Counted from the first letter of the stretch, positions 44,700-53,585 are shown. The stretch: 64,000 nucleotides of DNA from Alkalihalobacillus pseudalcaliphilus (GCF_028610675.1 NZ_JAQQWS010000001.1:124001-188000), one strand, 5' to 3'. Numbers and translations are program-made. The notes: generated from the letters alone by a model not told the origin.

Positions 44700-45539
44700 A
44701 TGTCACACATAAAGGAAAGTAAAACCGTATATTTACTAAATTCAGACATCTATTATGAGTATTATTTTTCTGAGGAACATAAAAACAAACCGGTCCTTGT
44801 GTTTATTCATGGATTTATTTCATCCCTTTTTTGCTTCCGAAAAATAGTACCTGCACTCAAAAAAAACTATAATTGTTTATTATTTGATTTACCGGGATTT
44901 GGTCGAAGCGGAAAGCTAAAGGGGTTTCGTTATTCCTTTGACAATTATGCGAATACGGTTCTCCGTCTCACAGAATTACTAAATATTGAGAAAATGATTA
45001 TTATTGGTCACTCAATGGGTGGACAAGTTGGATTATATACAGCATTAAAAAAAACTGAATGGGTGCAAGGTTTAATATTACTTAATAGTTCCGGGTACTT
45101 AAAGAAAGTAAAACGTTCTTATTTATATGCTAGCTATCTCCCGTTCGCTGATACATTGATGAAATGGTGGATTAGTAAAAAGGATTACCAAACAGCATTG
45201 GAAACGGTTGTTTTTAATCGGCGAATTATTGATGCGAAATTAATTGATGGGTATCGGCAACCGTTGCAGGAACAAGAGTTCTATCGTTCGATGTTATATT
45301 TAATTCGGGACCGAGAAGGCGATTTGAGCAAGGAACAGCTATTACAAGTAGATCAACCTTGTTTATTAATATGGGGAGAGGCCGATCATATTATCCCTTA
45401 TCGAATTGGACAAAAATTAGCCAATGATCTTAGGAATAGTCAATTGGTTTGTTTGAAAAATACGGGGCACTTAACACCAGAAGAACGACCTAAGCTGGTC
45501 ATTAAATATATTCAACAGTTTTTAAAAAAACATGTGTAA
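44700..45539 (+). CDS. Alpha/beta hydrolase
   Basis: The 279-residue soluble hydrolase has the oxyanion strand VFIHGFISS, the nucleophile elbow GHSMGGQ, LIWGEADHIIP (acid) and KNTGHLTPEE (His). No signal peptide is apparent, so it acts in the cytoplasm. ATG 44700 follows GGAGTG. Substrate unknown. Confidence 0.85.
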   Translation: MSHIKESKTVYLLNSDIYYEYYFSEEHKNKPVLVFIHGFISSLFCFRKIVPALKKNYNCLLFDLPGFGRSGKLKGFRYSFDNYANTVLRLTELLNIEKMIIIGHSMGGQVGLYTALKKTEWVQGLILLNSSGYLKKVKRSYLYASYLPFADTLMKWWISKKDYQTALETVVFNRRIIDAKLIDGYRQPLQEQEFYRSMLYLIRDREGDLSKEQLLQVDQPCLLIWGEADHIIPYRIGQKLANDLRNSQLVCLKNTGHLTPEERPKLVIKYIQQFLKKHV

Positions 45540-45578
45540 CCTTAAGGCTAGGTAGGAAACGGCTTTAAGGTTTTTTTA
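45539..45578 (+). terminator. Terminator of the hydrolase
   Basis: ACCTTAAGGC / GCTTTAAGGT arms followed by seven T's. Repeat copy 8 begins ~22 bp later. Confidence 0.8.
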
Positions 45579-45599
45579 GCTTCTGTTAATCTTTAAGCA

Positions 45600-45687
45600 C
45601 CATTTTCGGTAGCGACGAGTAACGCTCCATGTTCGCACTGCCTATGTCGGAGCTAAAATCAGCTCCGACACTAACAAAAATGAAAGT
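45600..45687 (+). repeat. Mosaic repeat copy 8 (A tail, B hairpin)
   Basis: CATTTTCGGTAGCGACGAGT, CGCTCCATGTTCGCACTG, then a B hairpin with 9-bp arms GTCGGAGCT (45646-45654) and AGCTCCGAC (45661-45669), ending at ATGAAAGT (45680-45687). 45688-45887 shows nothing recognised. Confidence 0.75.
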
Positions 45688-45887
45688 CATCTATCGCCAC
45701 CATAAGATATAAAAGGATTTGTGCAGATACTGAGGCCGAACCTTGGAGTATAAATGGAAGTGAGGATTAGTCTTTTTCAACTCAGCTCTTGATTCAATTT
45801 GGTTATGCTTCTTTATCTGGGTAGTTCATTATTGTTTAACTCATTTTTTGGAATGAGAAGATCACTAACCAAGAAGCATGCATCAAC

Positions 45888-46050
45888 CGTAGCTCCGGGA
45901 ATAGGGGGCCGACACCTGCAAGAGGAAAGGGAAGGTTTTAGATCCACTTGCGTTAGCAAGTTAGCTCAGCGTCCGCCGGAGGGTGCGTGCCCCCATTCCC
46001 GGAGCGAACATCAAAGCTCCGCACATCGCCTTTAGCAACTTTCATACTAA
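45888..46050 (+). repeat. Mosaic repeat copy 9, variant A module
   Basis: GGGGGCCGACACCTGCAAGAG, hairpin ACTTGC / GCAAGT (45946-45951, 45956-45961), TTAGCTCAGC, CATTCCCGGAGCG, and the end ACTTTCAT (46038-46045). Closely related to copy 10. Confidence 0.72.
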
Positions 46051-46125
46051 AGTTACAAGTGCTTGAAATCGTTCAGGTGAGAATATGCTATAATGAAATG
46101 TAATGGTTTTGTAGGAGGTGGAGAA

Positions 46126-47343
46126 GTGGATCCGTTAGACGTTATGATTCATCAAGAACAAATTATTCCTTTTTATCAGCCGATTATCAATGCAGAAAAG
46201 CAATTAATTATTGGTTATGAAGTATTAGCAAAAATAAAAACAGACGAAGGAATCAAAAGTCTAGGTTGGTTTTTTCGCGATCGTTCCATTCCTGAAGAGT
46301 ATCGGATTGAAATTCAAGATGTCATATTAAAAAAAGCTCTTGCAACCCTTCAAGGTTCAGACCAGCAAGTACTGTTGTTTGTTAATTATGATGCCAAACT
46401 GTTACTTGCGGATAACGGAGAGAACTTTTTAAAAAGAATTGAGTCCTTGGAGCAACCAAAATCGGTTCATCCTAACATTGTGTTACAATTAGAAGAAAAT
46501 CTAGTCATGGAGAACCCTGATGAGATGAAACATCTAGTCGCATACTTACAAAGTGCAGGGTTCAAAATTGCGGTTCATGAACTTAATACAAAATCTTCGA
46601 ACCTTGATCACCTTGCTCTGTTAAGCCCTGATATTGTTAAAGTAGATGTCTCTTTTTTAAACGAAGATTCATTACCACATGTTTTTCGGGAGGTACATCA
46701 TTCGATTTCAATGTTATCTAGAAAGATAGGGGCAACCTTATTATTTGAAGGGATTAGTGGCTTCCATCATTTAAATTATGCGTGGCGTAACGGTGGCAGG
46801 TATTATGAGGGCTATTATCTATCTGAAGAACATTCAGAATTTGTTCCCATCGATAAATGTAAAGTAAAGCTTCAAAAAGAGTTCCAGCATTTTATTACAT
46901 TTGAGCGGAAAAAAGTAGAGGCCCAGATTCGCTTACTAAATGACATGAACCAAAAGATGAAGCTAGCTGCAAAAGAACTCATGAAAGAGAAAGATCTAGA
47001 TCAATTGACGTTAAAGATAGGAAATGATTGCCAAGAATTCGCATTTCGAGTTTATATTTGTGATCAAGATGGATTTCAGAAAACAGCGAATGCTGAGCGT
47101 GATGAATACGGCTTATGGCAACTTCATCCTGAGGGAAGAAATAAGAACTGGAGTTGGCGACCGTATTTCTTGGAAAACATAGTTCGAATGAATGTAGAAA
47201 AAAAGGGGCTCTTATCCGACTTATATACGGATATTGAGCGAGATGAGCGTATTCGTACATATTCATTTCCATTAACGGAATCTCTTTATTTATTTGTAGA
47301 TATTCCTTATGAATATCTTTTTGAGAAAGATGGATTATTATAG
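46126..47343 (+). CDS. ykuI: YkuI-like EAL-domain protein, probably non-catalytic
   Basis: The 405-residue protein has an EAL domain (residues ~1-235) and a PAS-like C-terminal domain (~260-405) with NKNWSWRPYFLENIVRM, as in B. subtilis YkuI. The EVL (EAL) Glu and LQLEENL are kept, but the metal-binding DDFG segment reads HELNTKSSN, so phosphodiesterase activity is doubtful; YkuI binds c-di-GMP without known turnover. GTG 46126 follows TAGGAGGTGG. TATAAT lies at 46089-46094. Confidence 0.9.
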   Translation: MDPLDVMIHQEQIIPFYQPIINAEKQLIIGYEVLAKIKTDEGIKSLGWFFRDRSIPEEYRIEIQDVILKKALATLQGSDQQVLLFVNYDAKLLLADNGENFLKRIESLEQPKSVHPNIVLQLEENLVMENPDEMKHLVAYLQSAGFKIAVHELNTKSSNLDHLALLSPDIVKVDVSFLNEDSLPHVFREVHHSISMLSRKIGATLLFEGISGFHHLNYAWRNGGRYYEGYYLSEEHSEFVPIDKCKVKLQKEFQHFITFERKKVEAQIRLLNDMNQKMKLAAKELMKEKDLDQLTLKIGNDCQEFAFRVYICDQDGFQKTANAERDEYGLWQLHPEGRNKNWSWRPYFLENIVRMNVEKKGLLSDLYTDIERDERIRTYSFPLTESLYLFVDIPYEYLFEKDGLL

Positions 47344-47352
47344 GTATGGAAA

Positions 47353-47391
47353 AGTAGTGAACCTCGACTAATTAGAGGTTCCACTTTTTTT
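47353..47391 (+). terminator. Terminator of ykuI
   Basis: AGTGAACCTC / GAGGTTCCACT arms followed by seven T's. Confidence 0.8.
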
Positions 47392-47414
47392 GTTCTTTAG
47401 GAAGGAGAGAGGTT

Positions 47415-48596
47415 GTGGAATTTCAACGCAATCAAAAAGGTGATCATGCGGTTTTTCGACTTATCGCCTATTTATTTTTTGCTTATTCGGTCAATACGGT
47501 TATTATTAGTTATTTATCCGTGTTTTACCGTGAGGAAGGGTTATCAGGAAGTGAGGTTGGTATCTTAATGGCTGTGGGGCCATTAGCGATGCTTATAGCT
47601 CAACCAATTTGGGGATTTCTAAGTGATAAGTTTAAGACAATCAGAAAAATATTAATTGTCGCTTTAATAGGGCTTATTTCTATTTCTACGCTTTATTATG
47701 TAGCTTCTGGTTTTATTCAATATTTAATATTAATGTTTGTGTTGTTTTTATTTTTTGCGCCAATTACAGCACTAGGTGATAGCTTGGCTCAAAAAACAGC
47801 TAATTATAGAGGGCTTAAGTTTGGTCAAATTAGAATGTGGGGTTCCATTGGGTTTGCTACGACATCACTCGTATCGGGTTTTGTATTAGCACGGATCGGA
47901 ATTGAGCATTTTGTTATTCCTCTAGTCTTAATGGCAAGCTTAGCTCTTTGTTTTGCCTTTTCACTATCAGATGTTCCTGGTTCTAGTCGTTCGGTTACAT
48001 TGATTGATGCTTGGAAAACGGGCTTTAACCGCCGTCTTGGTTTTTTCTTATTTTGTATTTTGTTTCTATCGATTCCACATCGTGCGAACGATAGTTATTT
48101 AGGTATATATATCGTTGAGTTAGGTGGCTCAGAATCATTAATCGGTTTGGCTTGGTTTATAGGTGTGGTAGCAGAGGCTCTTGTCTTCGCTTTAAGTGTA
48201 CGCTGGTTTCAACATATTTCCCCGATGAAATTAATAGTGATAGCTTCAGCCGTTTTTGCTTTCCGTTGGATAGTGATGAGCTTTTTAACCGAGGCATGGA
48301 TGCTTTTGCCATTACAAGTTTTACACGGATTTAGCTTTGGTATTGTTTATGTGACAGCTATTCAATATGTAAGTCGTTTATTCCCTGACCATTTACAAGC
48401 AACTGGGCATGTATTATTTATCACAACATTTTTTGCATTTTCAGGGATTGTCGGTTCTTTAATTGGTGGTGCAATGATCGACCTAATCGGTGTCTCGACG
48501 ATGTACTTCTATATGGGCATATGCTCATTAATAGGAATGGCACTATTTTTTGTATACGAATTAAAAACAAAAAAGCAGCAATTAACAGCCGGTTAG
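47415..48596 (+). CDS. MFS transporter, MFS_1-like/HcaT type
   Basis: The 393-residue protein has twelve predicted membrane helices. The loop AQPIWGFLSDKFKTIRKI is the MFS signature between helices 2 and 3, and GLKFGQIRMWGSIGF is typical of the LacY/HcaT-like (MFS_1_like) branch. Start is GTG behind GGAGAGAGG. Substrate unknown. Confidence 0.85.
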   Translation: MEFQRNQKGDHAVFRLIAYLFFAYSVNTVIISYLSVFYREEGLSGSEVGILMAVGPLAMLIAQPIWGFLSDKFKTIRKILIVALIGLISISTLYYVASGFIQYLILMFVLFLFFAPITALGDSLAQKTANYRGLKFGQIRMWGSIGFATTSLVSGFVLARIGIEHFVIPLVLMASLALCFAFSLSDVPGSSRSVTLIDAWKTGFNRRLGFFLFCILFLSIPHRANDSYLGIYIVELGGSESLIGLAWFIGVVAEALVFALSVRWFQHISPMKLIVIASAVFAFRWIVMSFLTEAWMLLPLQVLHGFSFGIVYVTAIQYVSRLFPDHLQATGHVLFITTFFAFSGIVGSLIGGAMIDLIGVSTMYFYMGICSLIGMALFFVYELKTKKQQLTAG

Positions 48597-48603
48597 AAAA
48601 AGG

Positions 48604-48757
48604 TGTTATGGGGGCCGGCTCCTGTAGGAGGAAAGGGCAGGCTGAGATCTACTTGCGTTAGCAAGTTAGCTCAGCATCCAAGCGGAAAGTGTGCCTCCAT
48701 TCGCGGAGCGAGCTCCGAAGGGACATCTTATCACCATAAGTCCCTTTCATACAAAAA
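48604..48757 (+). repeat. Mosaic repeat copy 10, variant A module
   Basis: GGGGGCCGGCTCCTGTAGGA, the stem GCTGAG (48641-48646) / CTCAGC (48670-48675) enclosing ACTTGC / GCAAGT, and the end CCTTTCATACAAAAA (48743-48757). Confidence 0.72.
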
Positions 48758-48779
48758 AGAGCCAGACATGGCTCTTTTT
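48755..48779 (-). terminator. Terminator of yppG, sharing its T tract with a repeat end
   Basis: AAAAGAGCCA / TGGCTCTTTT arms; the T run on the minus strand is the repeat's CATACAAAAAA. Confidence 0.75.
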
Positions 48780-49290
48780 ATGTTTTTTGAAACATGGAGC
48801 GGACTTGAGCGACAATTGGTGAGACCTCATTCATCGCTTTAGTCACTTGTTCAACAGTTTGAATGGTTTGAGTTAAATCAAACTTACCATCTGGTCCGAC
48901 AAAAGCTTGTTTTAGGAGTGAAGGCGATTTTAATGTTGGATTTTGTTGATTGGCAGGTTGTGCTTCTTTCTTTTTCAGTAATTTCTTTAGCCCTTTTGGT
49001 TCGCTTGGCTGTTGGTTGACCATCCTTTGCTGTTGCATCCTACGATTATTTATACCTGGTTGAAAGCCACGTGGAGGTAAGTTAGGTCCTTGATAAGTCC
49101 TTCTACCGATAGGGATGGACTGCATCGGTTGTTGAGTAGGGTACGTCGGTAACATTTGAACAGAATGAACGGGCTGCTGGTACATTTGAGGTTGTGGCAT
49201 CTGACTATGATTCATAGGTATGTGATGATGAACAGGATGAGCGGTGTTAGCGCTTGGCTGAAAATTGTTGGGATAACCATTTTGATACAT
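48778..49290 (-). CDS. yppG: YppG-like Pro/Gln-rich protein
   Basis: The 170-residue protein has a low-complexity N-terminal half rich in Pro, Gln, His and Met (residues ~1-105), a basic patch (GLKKLLKKKE) and a more ordered C-terminus (FVGPDGKFDLTQTIQTVEQV), as in YppG proteins of Bacillus. Composition recalls spore-coat-associated proteins, but location is not shown. AAAGGGTG precedes the ATG. Confidence 0.7.
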   Translation of the reverse strand: MYQNGYPNNFQPSANTAHPVHHHIPMNHSQMPQPQMYQQPVHSVQMLPTYPTQQPMQSIPIGRRTYQGPNLPPRGFQPGINNRRMQQQRMVNQQPSEPKGLKKLLKKKEAQPANQQNPTLKSPSLLKQAFVGPDGKFDLTQTIQTVEQVTKAMNEVSPIVAQVRSMFQKT

Positions 49291-49306
49291 GATATTTCAC
49301 CCTTTA

Positions 49307-49732
49307 CTATATGGTTAAATTTTTTCCTTTTTCATGAAGTTTGATTTTGAGTAAACCGCTTTGAAACCTTGTATCCACCTCACGATAATCAATTTCAAAC
49401 GGAACTCGAATGGTTCTTGCTTGTTTTTTTGTTTGTGCTTTTTGATAGTGGTTATGAGAAGTGGCGTCTATGATATCAGATGTTTCATGATGTGTTATGA
49501 TAATTTGGACAGAATGTGGATAGATATTTAATTCAATTTGCTCTTTTTTAACTCCGTCAAGTTGAGCGTGTATATAAAATCCATCCGTTTTTTCATGAAT
49601 TTCAATCGGTATTGGTTGTTGGAATAGTAGTTCTGTCTGAAATGAAAGCATAGAGCGTGCAAAAAAGTCATCAATGGATTGCAACATATTTTGCATACCA
49701 TACCAAATCTTTTCGGGGGGCTTATGATCCAT
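49307..49732 (-). CDS. Hsp20/alpha-crystallin-like protein
   Basis: The 141-residue protein has a helical N-terminus (MQNMLQSIDDFF) and an alpha-crystallin-like beta sandwich (FYIHAQLDGVKKEQIELNIY, RTIRVPFEIDYREV, GLLKIKLHEKG). Spore coat proteins CotM and CotP of B. subtilis share this fold. It precedes yppG by 16 bp on the same strand, which may link both to the spore surface. It lacks the C-terminal I-x-I motif of true chaperones in clear form. Confidence 0.75.
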   Translation of the reverse strand: MDHKPPEKIWYGMQNMLQSIDDFFARSMLSFQTELLFQQPIPIEIHEKTDGFYIHAQLDGVKKEQIELNIYPHSVQIIITHHETSDIIDATSHNHYQKAQTKKQARTIRVPFEIDYREVDTRFQSGLLKIKLHEKGKNLTI

Positions 49733-49827
49733 TATGGTAACTCCCTTCCTTTAATATTTCCTTTATGTTATTCATATGTTAAAACAAACTATAAAGTGAT
49801 TAATTCGCGGAAAAGGTGTGTGGGCTA

Positions 49828-50769
49828 ATGGGCATAAAAGTTATTGATACACATTGTGATGTTTTATTAAAGTTAGCAGAAGATCCAACTAAAAGGTTTG
49901 AACATGATCAACATATTCAAGCTAATCTACAAAACTTACAAGCTGGCCATGTTCGTGTGCAATTTTTTGCCATTTTTATCGATCCTGACATTAAGCAAGA
50001 GTCCAAATTCCAACAAGCATTGGTACAGGTTCAAGCTTTTTATGAAAAAGTAATAAAACCACATCCACAGATGAAGCATATAAAAAAATGGGAAGATATT
50101 CAAACTTTACAGGATGGGGAGATAGGCGCGATTTTAGCTTTGGAAGGCCTAGATGCAATTGGAAATGATGAGACGAAATTATCGATATTGTATCAGCTAG
50201 GCGTTCTCTCTGTCGGTGTGACCTGGAATGATGCTAATCTATGTGCGGACGGTGTGGGAGAGGAACGGGGAGCAGGACTTACACGGTTAGGGAAACGGAT
50301 GATTGTTAAAAATGATCAAGAGAATATCATCACAGACGTATCACATCTGAGTGAGAAAGGATTCTGGGATGTGCTTGAATTAACGGATAAAGTGATAGCT
50401 AGTCATTCCAATGCTAAGAAAATATGTCCGCACCCACGGAATTTAAGTGATGAGCAAATCAAAGCAATCGTTCAAAAAGGTGGGTTTATTGGAATTGTGT
50501 TATATCCTATTTTTATCACAGGTACAAACCATGCGACTGTGCATGATCTAGTAAGGCATCTTGAACACTTTTGCAAACTCGGAGCGAGTAAGCATATTGG
50601 AATAGGTTCTGATTTTGATGGGATTTTTACATTTATTGATGGGATCGATAGTTCAAGTAAATTTCTAGATTTATTCGATCAATTAGAGGCTTATTTTTCA
50701 GAAGATTTTATCAAAGGTTTAACTGAAGAGAATTTTCTTAGTTATTTAAAAAGGCATCACCTGAGCTGA
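49828..50769 (+). CDS. Dipeptidase, peptidase family M19
   Basis: The 313-residue zinc dipeptidase is of the renal/membrane dipeptidase family. The metal ligands are seen in IDTHCD, ALEGLDA (bridging Glu), TDVSHLS, ASHSNAK and GSDFDG. No signal peptide is present. ATG 49828 follows AAAAGGTG. It is isolated. Confidence 0.88.
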   Translation: MGIKVIDTHCDVLLKLAEDPTKRFEHDQHIQANLQNLQAGHVRVQFFAIFIDPDIKQESKFQQALVQVQAFYEKVIKPHPQMKHIKKWEDIQTLQDGEIGAILALEGLDAIGNDETKLSILYQLGVLSVGVTWNDANLCADGVGEERGAGLTRLGKRMIVKNDQENIITDVSHLSEKGFWDVLELTDKVIASHSNAKKICPHPRNLSDEQIKAIVQKGGFIGIVLYPIFITGTNHATVHDLVRHLEHFCKLGASKHIGIGSDFDGIFTFIDGIDSSSKFLDLFDQLEAYFSEDFIKGLTEENFLSYLKRHHLS

Positions 50770-50980
50770 TGAAAATTACAATATTTTTGAGAATCATCCG
50801 TAATTGAAGTCATCTGTGCCTTCGACTAGGAAAATGGCTATTGATATTGTGAAATAACGGTTAATTCTTCAAAAGACTCTAAAGGTAACGTTCTTAAAAG
50901 GAGCTTCAAAGTTGAATGATTAATAAGGTTTTATGATACAATAGGGACAGCTTTATTTATTTGAAAGGGGTCTTTATTGG

Positions 50981-51712
50981 ATGTTAAGAAATTGGAATGT
51001 TGTTGCACTAGCGATCGTCATAATGATGATTCTTTCAGCATGTAATAGTGGAGATAATGAAGAAGGTACTGCACCAGAAGAAAATCAAAATGAAGAAATG
51101 CCACAAGTGAACTTAGATGTTAATGATTATCCTGAAGTTGTAGCAACCGTTAACGGTGATGATATAGCTAGAGATGAATTTGTTCCTTACTTAGAAAATC
51201 AAGCGAATATGCTCGTTGCGTTTTACGGCTATGATTTAGAATCAGAAGAAGGAAAAGAAACTCTCCAGGAGCTTGAGCAAGCGGTATTGGATGTACTCGT
51301 ACAAGACCGTCTAATTATGCAAAAGGTCGAGGAATCTGATTATGAGGTTACTGAGGAGGAGCTTGACCAAAGATATGAAATGGTTCTTGTTCAATATGGA
51401 AGCGGTTCTGAAAAAGAATTAGAAGAAGAGTTGGAAGAGTATGGATTTACTCTTGAAGATTTACGTATGGATTTAGAATTTCAAATGAAGCGTGACCAAT
51501 ATATGAATGATCATATTACATTTGAAGAAGTGACCGAAGACGAAGTTGTGACACTATATGAGTCTCGAGCTGAGGCCAATGAAGAAATTGGTGAATTAGA
51601 AGAAGAGCGTGAGACGTTAGAAGCGGAATTAGTGAATCAACGTCGATTAGAAGCTACTCAACAGCATTATGAAGAATTAAAAGAAGACAGTGAGATCGAT
51701 ATTCACCTATAA
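50981..51712 (+). CDS. SurA_N-domain lipoprotein without PPIase domain
   Basis: The 243-residue lipoprotein has a signal ending in the lipobox ILSAC (Cys ~21), an acidic linker, then a SurA/PrsA-type N-terminal chaperone domain (TVNGDDIARDEFVPYL, LVQDRLIMQKVEE) and a helical, Glu-rich C-terminus. No parvulin domain is present, unlike PrsA. It is therefore likely a membrane-tethered folding factor acting by binding only. Confidence 0.8.
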   Translation: MLRNWNVVALAIVIMMILSACNSGDNEEGTAPEENQNEEMPQVNLDVNDYPEVVATVNGDDIARDEFVPYLENQANMLVAFYGYDLESEEGKETLQELEQAVLDVLVQDRLIMQKVEESDYEVTEEELDQRYEMVLVQYGSGSEKELEEELEEYGFTLEDLRMDLEFQMKRDQYMNDHITFEEVTEDEVVTLYESRAEANEEIGELEEERETLEAELVNQRRLEATQQHYEELKEDSEIDIHL

Positions 51713-51719
51713 ATCGGAT

Positions 51720-51766
51720 AGTGCCTAGCCTTTGTATGAACAAAGGCTAGGCACTAAGTCTTTTTG
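51720..51766 (+). terminator. Intrinsic terminator
   Basis: Perfect 16-bp arms AGTGCCTAGCCTTTGT / ACAAAGGCTAGGCACT around four bases; T's follow shortly. Confidence 0.85.
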
Positions 51767-51786
51767 ACCTATTTTGCATTTCGTGC

Positions 51787-51814
51787 TTGCTAAAGGTATC
51801 GTGCTTCTTATAAA
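51787..51814 (+). promoter_or_regulatory. Possible promoter of cheV
   Basis: TTGCTA and TATAAA are separated by 16 bp. No sigma-D consensus was seen. Confidence 0.4.
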
Positions 51815-51882
51815 CTATAAATAGAACATATGAATCAGGTCTTTTGTCATTGTGTGATGACTTTTATAGTGGAGGGAAAATA

Positions 51883-52770
51883 ATGAAGCAAGATATTTTA
51901 TTAGAAAGTGGAACCAATGAATTAGAAATCGTTTTATTTGAAATTGGTGGTAGTTCATTTGGTATTAACGTTTTAAAAGTAAGAGAGATCATCCAACCTT
52001 TACCGATTACGGCAACTCCGAACAGCCATCATCATGTAGAAGGAATTATTCGTTTGCGTGAAGAGGTTATACCAGTAGTGGATCTGGCGAAAGTTTTGGA
52101 TTTAGCTCCTTCCGATAAGGGTGCCTCAGATAAATTTATTATTGCAGAGCTTAACCAAATGAAAGTGGCTTTCCATGTACATAGTGTTTCAAGAATACAT
52201 CGAATTTCATGGAATCAAATCGAAAAACCTAGTGATCTTTCGACTGGTTTTGAAGCACACACGAATGGTATAGTAAAAATGAATGACAAATTGGCGCTAT
52301 TATTAGATTTTGAAAAAATCATCGTTGATATTAATCCAAAAACGGGCTTAGATATAAATGCGGTGAAAGCCTTAGGTGAAAGAGAAAGATCGGATAAGTA
52401 TGTTCTTATTGCCGAAGACTCGACGACATTACGTCAATTATTAAAAGACACCTTAAATGAAGCGGGTTATGAGAAGTTACGCTTCTTTGAAAATGGCTAT
52501 TTACTTTGGGATTATTTAGATAACGAACGACAAGAGCAAAATGACCCCGATCTAATTATTACAGATATTGAAATGCCACAAATGGATGGACATCATTTAA
52601 CGAAAAAACTTAAAGAGGATCCAAGATGGAATCAGATTCCAGTCATTGTATTCTCATCGATCATTAGTGAGGACTTATTTCACAAAGGCGAAAAAGTAGG
52701 AGCTGATGAACAAATCTCGAAGCCACAAATTGCAAAACTTATTGAGAGAATCGATCAGTTAGTATCCTAA
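51883..52770 (+). CDS. cheV: CheV, chemotaxis coupling protein
   Basis: CheV couples receptors to CheA and adjusts sensitivity. The 295-residue protein has a CheW-like domain (~1-155; FGINVLKVREIIQP, IRLREEVIPVVDL) and a receiver domain (~170-295) with acidic residues in IAEDS, the phosphoacceptor Asp in DLIITDIEMPQMDG, and the conserved Lys in ISKPQ. ATG 51883 follows GGAGGG. No other motility gene lies in the window. Confidence 0.93.
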   Translation: MKQDILLESGTNELEIVLFEIGGSSFGINVLKVREIIQPLPITATPNSHHHVEGIIRLREEVIPVVDLAKVLDLAPSDKGASDKFIIAELNQMKVAFHVHSVSRIHRISWNQIEKPSDLSTGFEAHTNGIVKMNDKLALLLDFEKIIVDINPKTGLDINAVKALGERERSDKYVLIAEDSTTLRQLLKDTLNEAGYEKLRFFENGYLLWDYLDNERQEQNDPDLIITDIEMPQMDGHHLTKKLKEDPRWNQIPVIVFSSIISEDLFHKGEKVGADEQISKPQIAKLIERIDQLVS

Positions 52771-52874
52771 GTTTCACCATGTGATTGTTCAACATGATAA
52801 AATTTGTAATGGCTAATCACCACTTCAACCACCTAGCATAGGATAGAGCATCATATGCGGTTGGAGGGGAATTT

Positions 52875-53087
52875 ATGGCGAAAGCAAAGGCAAAAAAGAA
52901 AGTGCAAGCAAAGCCGTCCGTACAAGAAAAATATCAATATACGATGCGTGCAGTTACTTCCGACGTATGCATCAGTTGTAAGACACAATGTCAAAGAGGA
53001 ATTAACTATATGAATAAAATGAGTGAACCAGGAGCAATCGGAAAAGGAGTTCCTTGCCATCTCACTAAAGGAAAAGGAACCAAATAA
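52875..53087 (+). CDS. 70-residue Lys-rich protein with a Cys cluster
   Basis: A basic N-terminus (MAKAKAKKKVQAKPS) is followed by VCISCKTQCQRG and a later Cys in GKGVPCHLTKGKG. Four Cys could bind a metal, but no named family is recognised. TTGGAGGGG precedes the ATG and a terminator follows. Confidence 0.65.
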   Translation: MAKAKAKKKVQAKPSVQEKYQYTMRAVTSDVCISCKTQCQRGINYMNKMSEPGAIGKGVPCHLTKGKGTK

Positions 53088-53096
53088 CCACGGAGA

Positions 53097-53137
53097 AAAT
53101 CATGGCCTCAGCTACTAAAGAGCCATGATTTTTTTGT
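53097..53137 (+). terminator. Intrinsic terminator
   Basis: AAAATCATGGC / GCCATGATTTT-like arms followed by seven T's. Repeat DNA starts ~40 bp later. Confidence 0.8.
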
Positions 53138-53177
53138 TAATATATATTAGAGTCAAACATGTCCACACCCAACAAAC

Positions 53178-53300
53178 ATGAAAGTGTGGTTTGTGTACTT
53201 TTATTGACGGGGCATTTCATTCATTTTCTTTTTTACTTTACTTTTATTTTTGTAATGCTATCAGGATTATGTTACTACTTAAGATTTAGCACATGCCCAG
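53178..53300 (+). repeat. Mosaic repeat copy 11a, D module remnant
   Basis: ATGAAAGT (53178-53185) followed by GTGGTTTGTG and ATCAGGATTATG-like D/E sequence, degenerate. Confidence 0.55.
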
Positions 53301-53573
53301 CGGAGCATGATTTTCGCTAGCGGTGATTAGAGCTCCCATATAATCATTAGCATCACTTTCATACAAAATCCACATGGCGAAGCCCCGTTCATTTCGCCAC
53401 CAACAAGGATGAAAGTAGTGGCGACTGTTCAAACTGTGGCCCGTTTACAACTCGATCACCATCAGGAGTCGGCCTGAACAAACAGGGAGCTCTGTCCTAC
53501 TAAGGTCATTGATCGCGAGATGGATGACGAGCTAACTTCACGGCACAAACTATCGCCCACAAGTAACTTTCAT
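53294..53573 (+). repeat. Mosaic repeat copy 11b (A tail, B hairpin, C block)
   Basis: GGAGCATGATTTTCGCTAGC, B module from ACTTTCAT (53355-53362) with arms GGCGAA (53376-53381) and TTCGCC (53393-53398), then the C block from ATGAAAGT (53409-53416) to ACTTTCAT (53566-53573). The C block closely matches 18529-18694, for example GGCGACTGTTCAAACTGT and GTCCTACTAAGGTCATT in both. Confidence 0.82.
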
Positions 53574-53585
53574 ATAAAAGTTCAC

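Noticed and set aside
45799..46035. 78-codon frame before ykuI
   Set aside because: It runs through repeat copy 9 and has no ribosome site.
51780..51882. Sigma-D promoter for cheV
   Set aside because: No TAAA-N15-GCCGATAT-like pattern; a sigma-A-like pair fits better.
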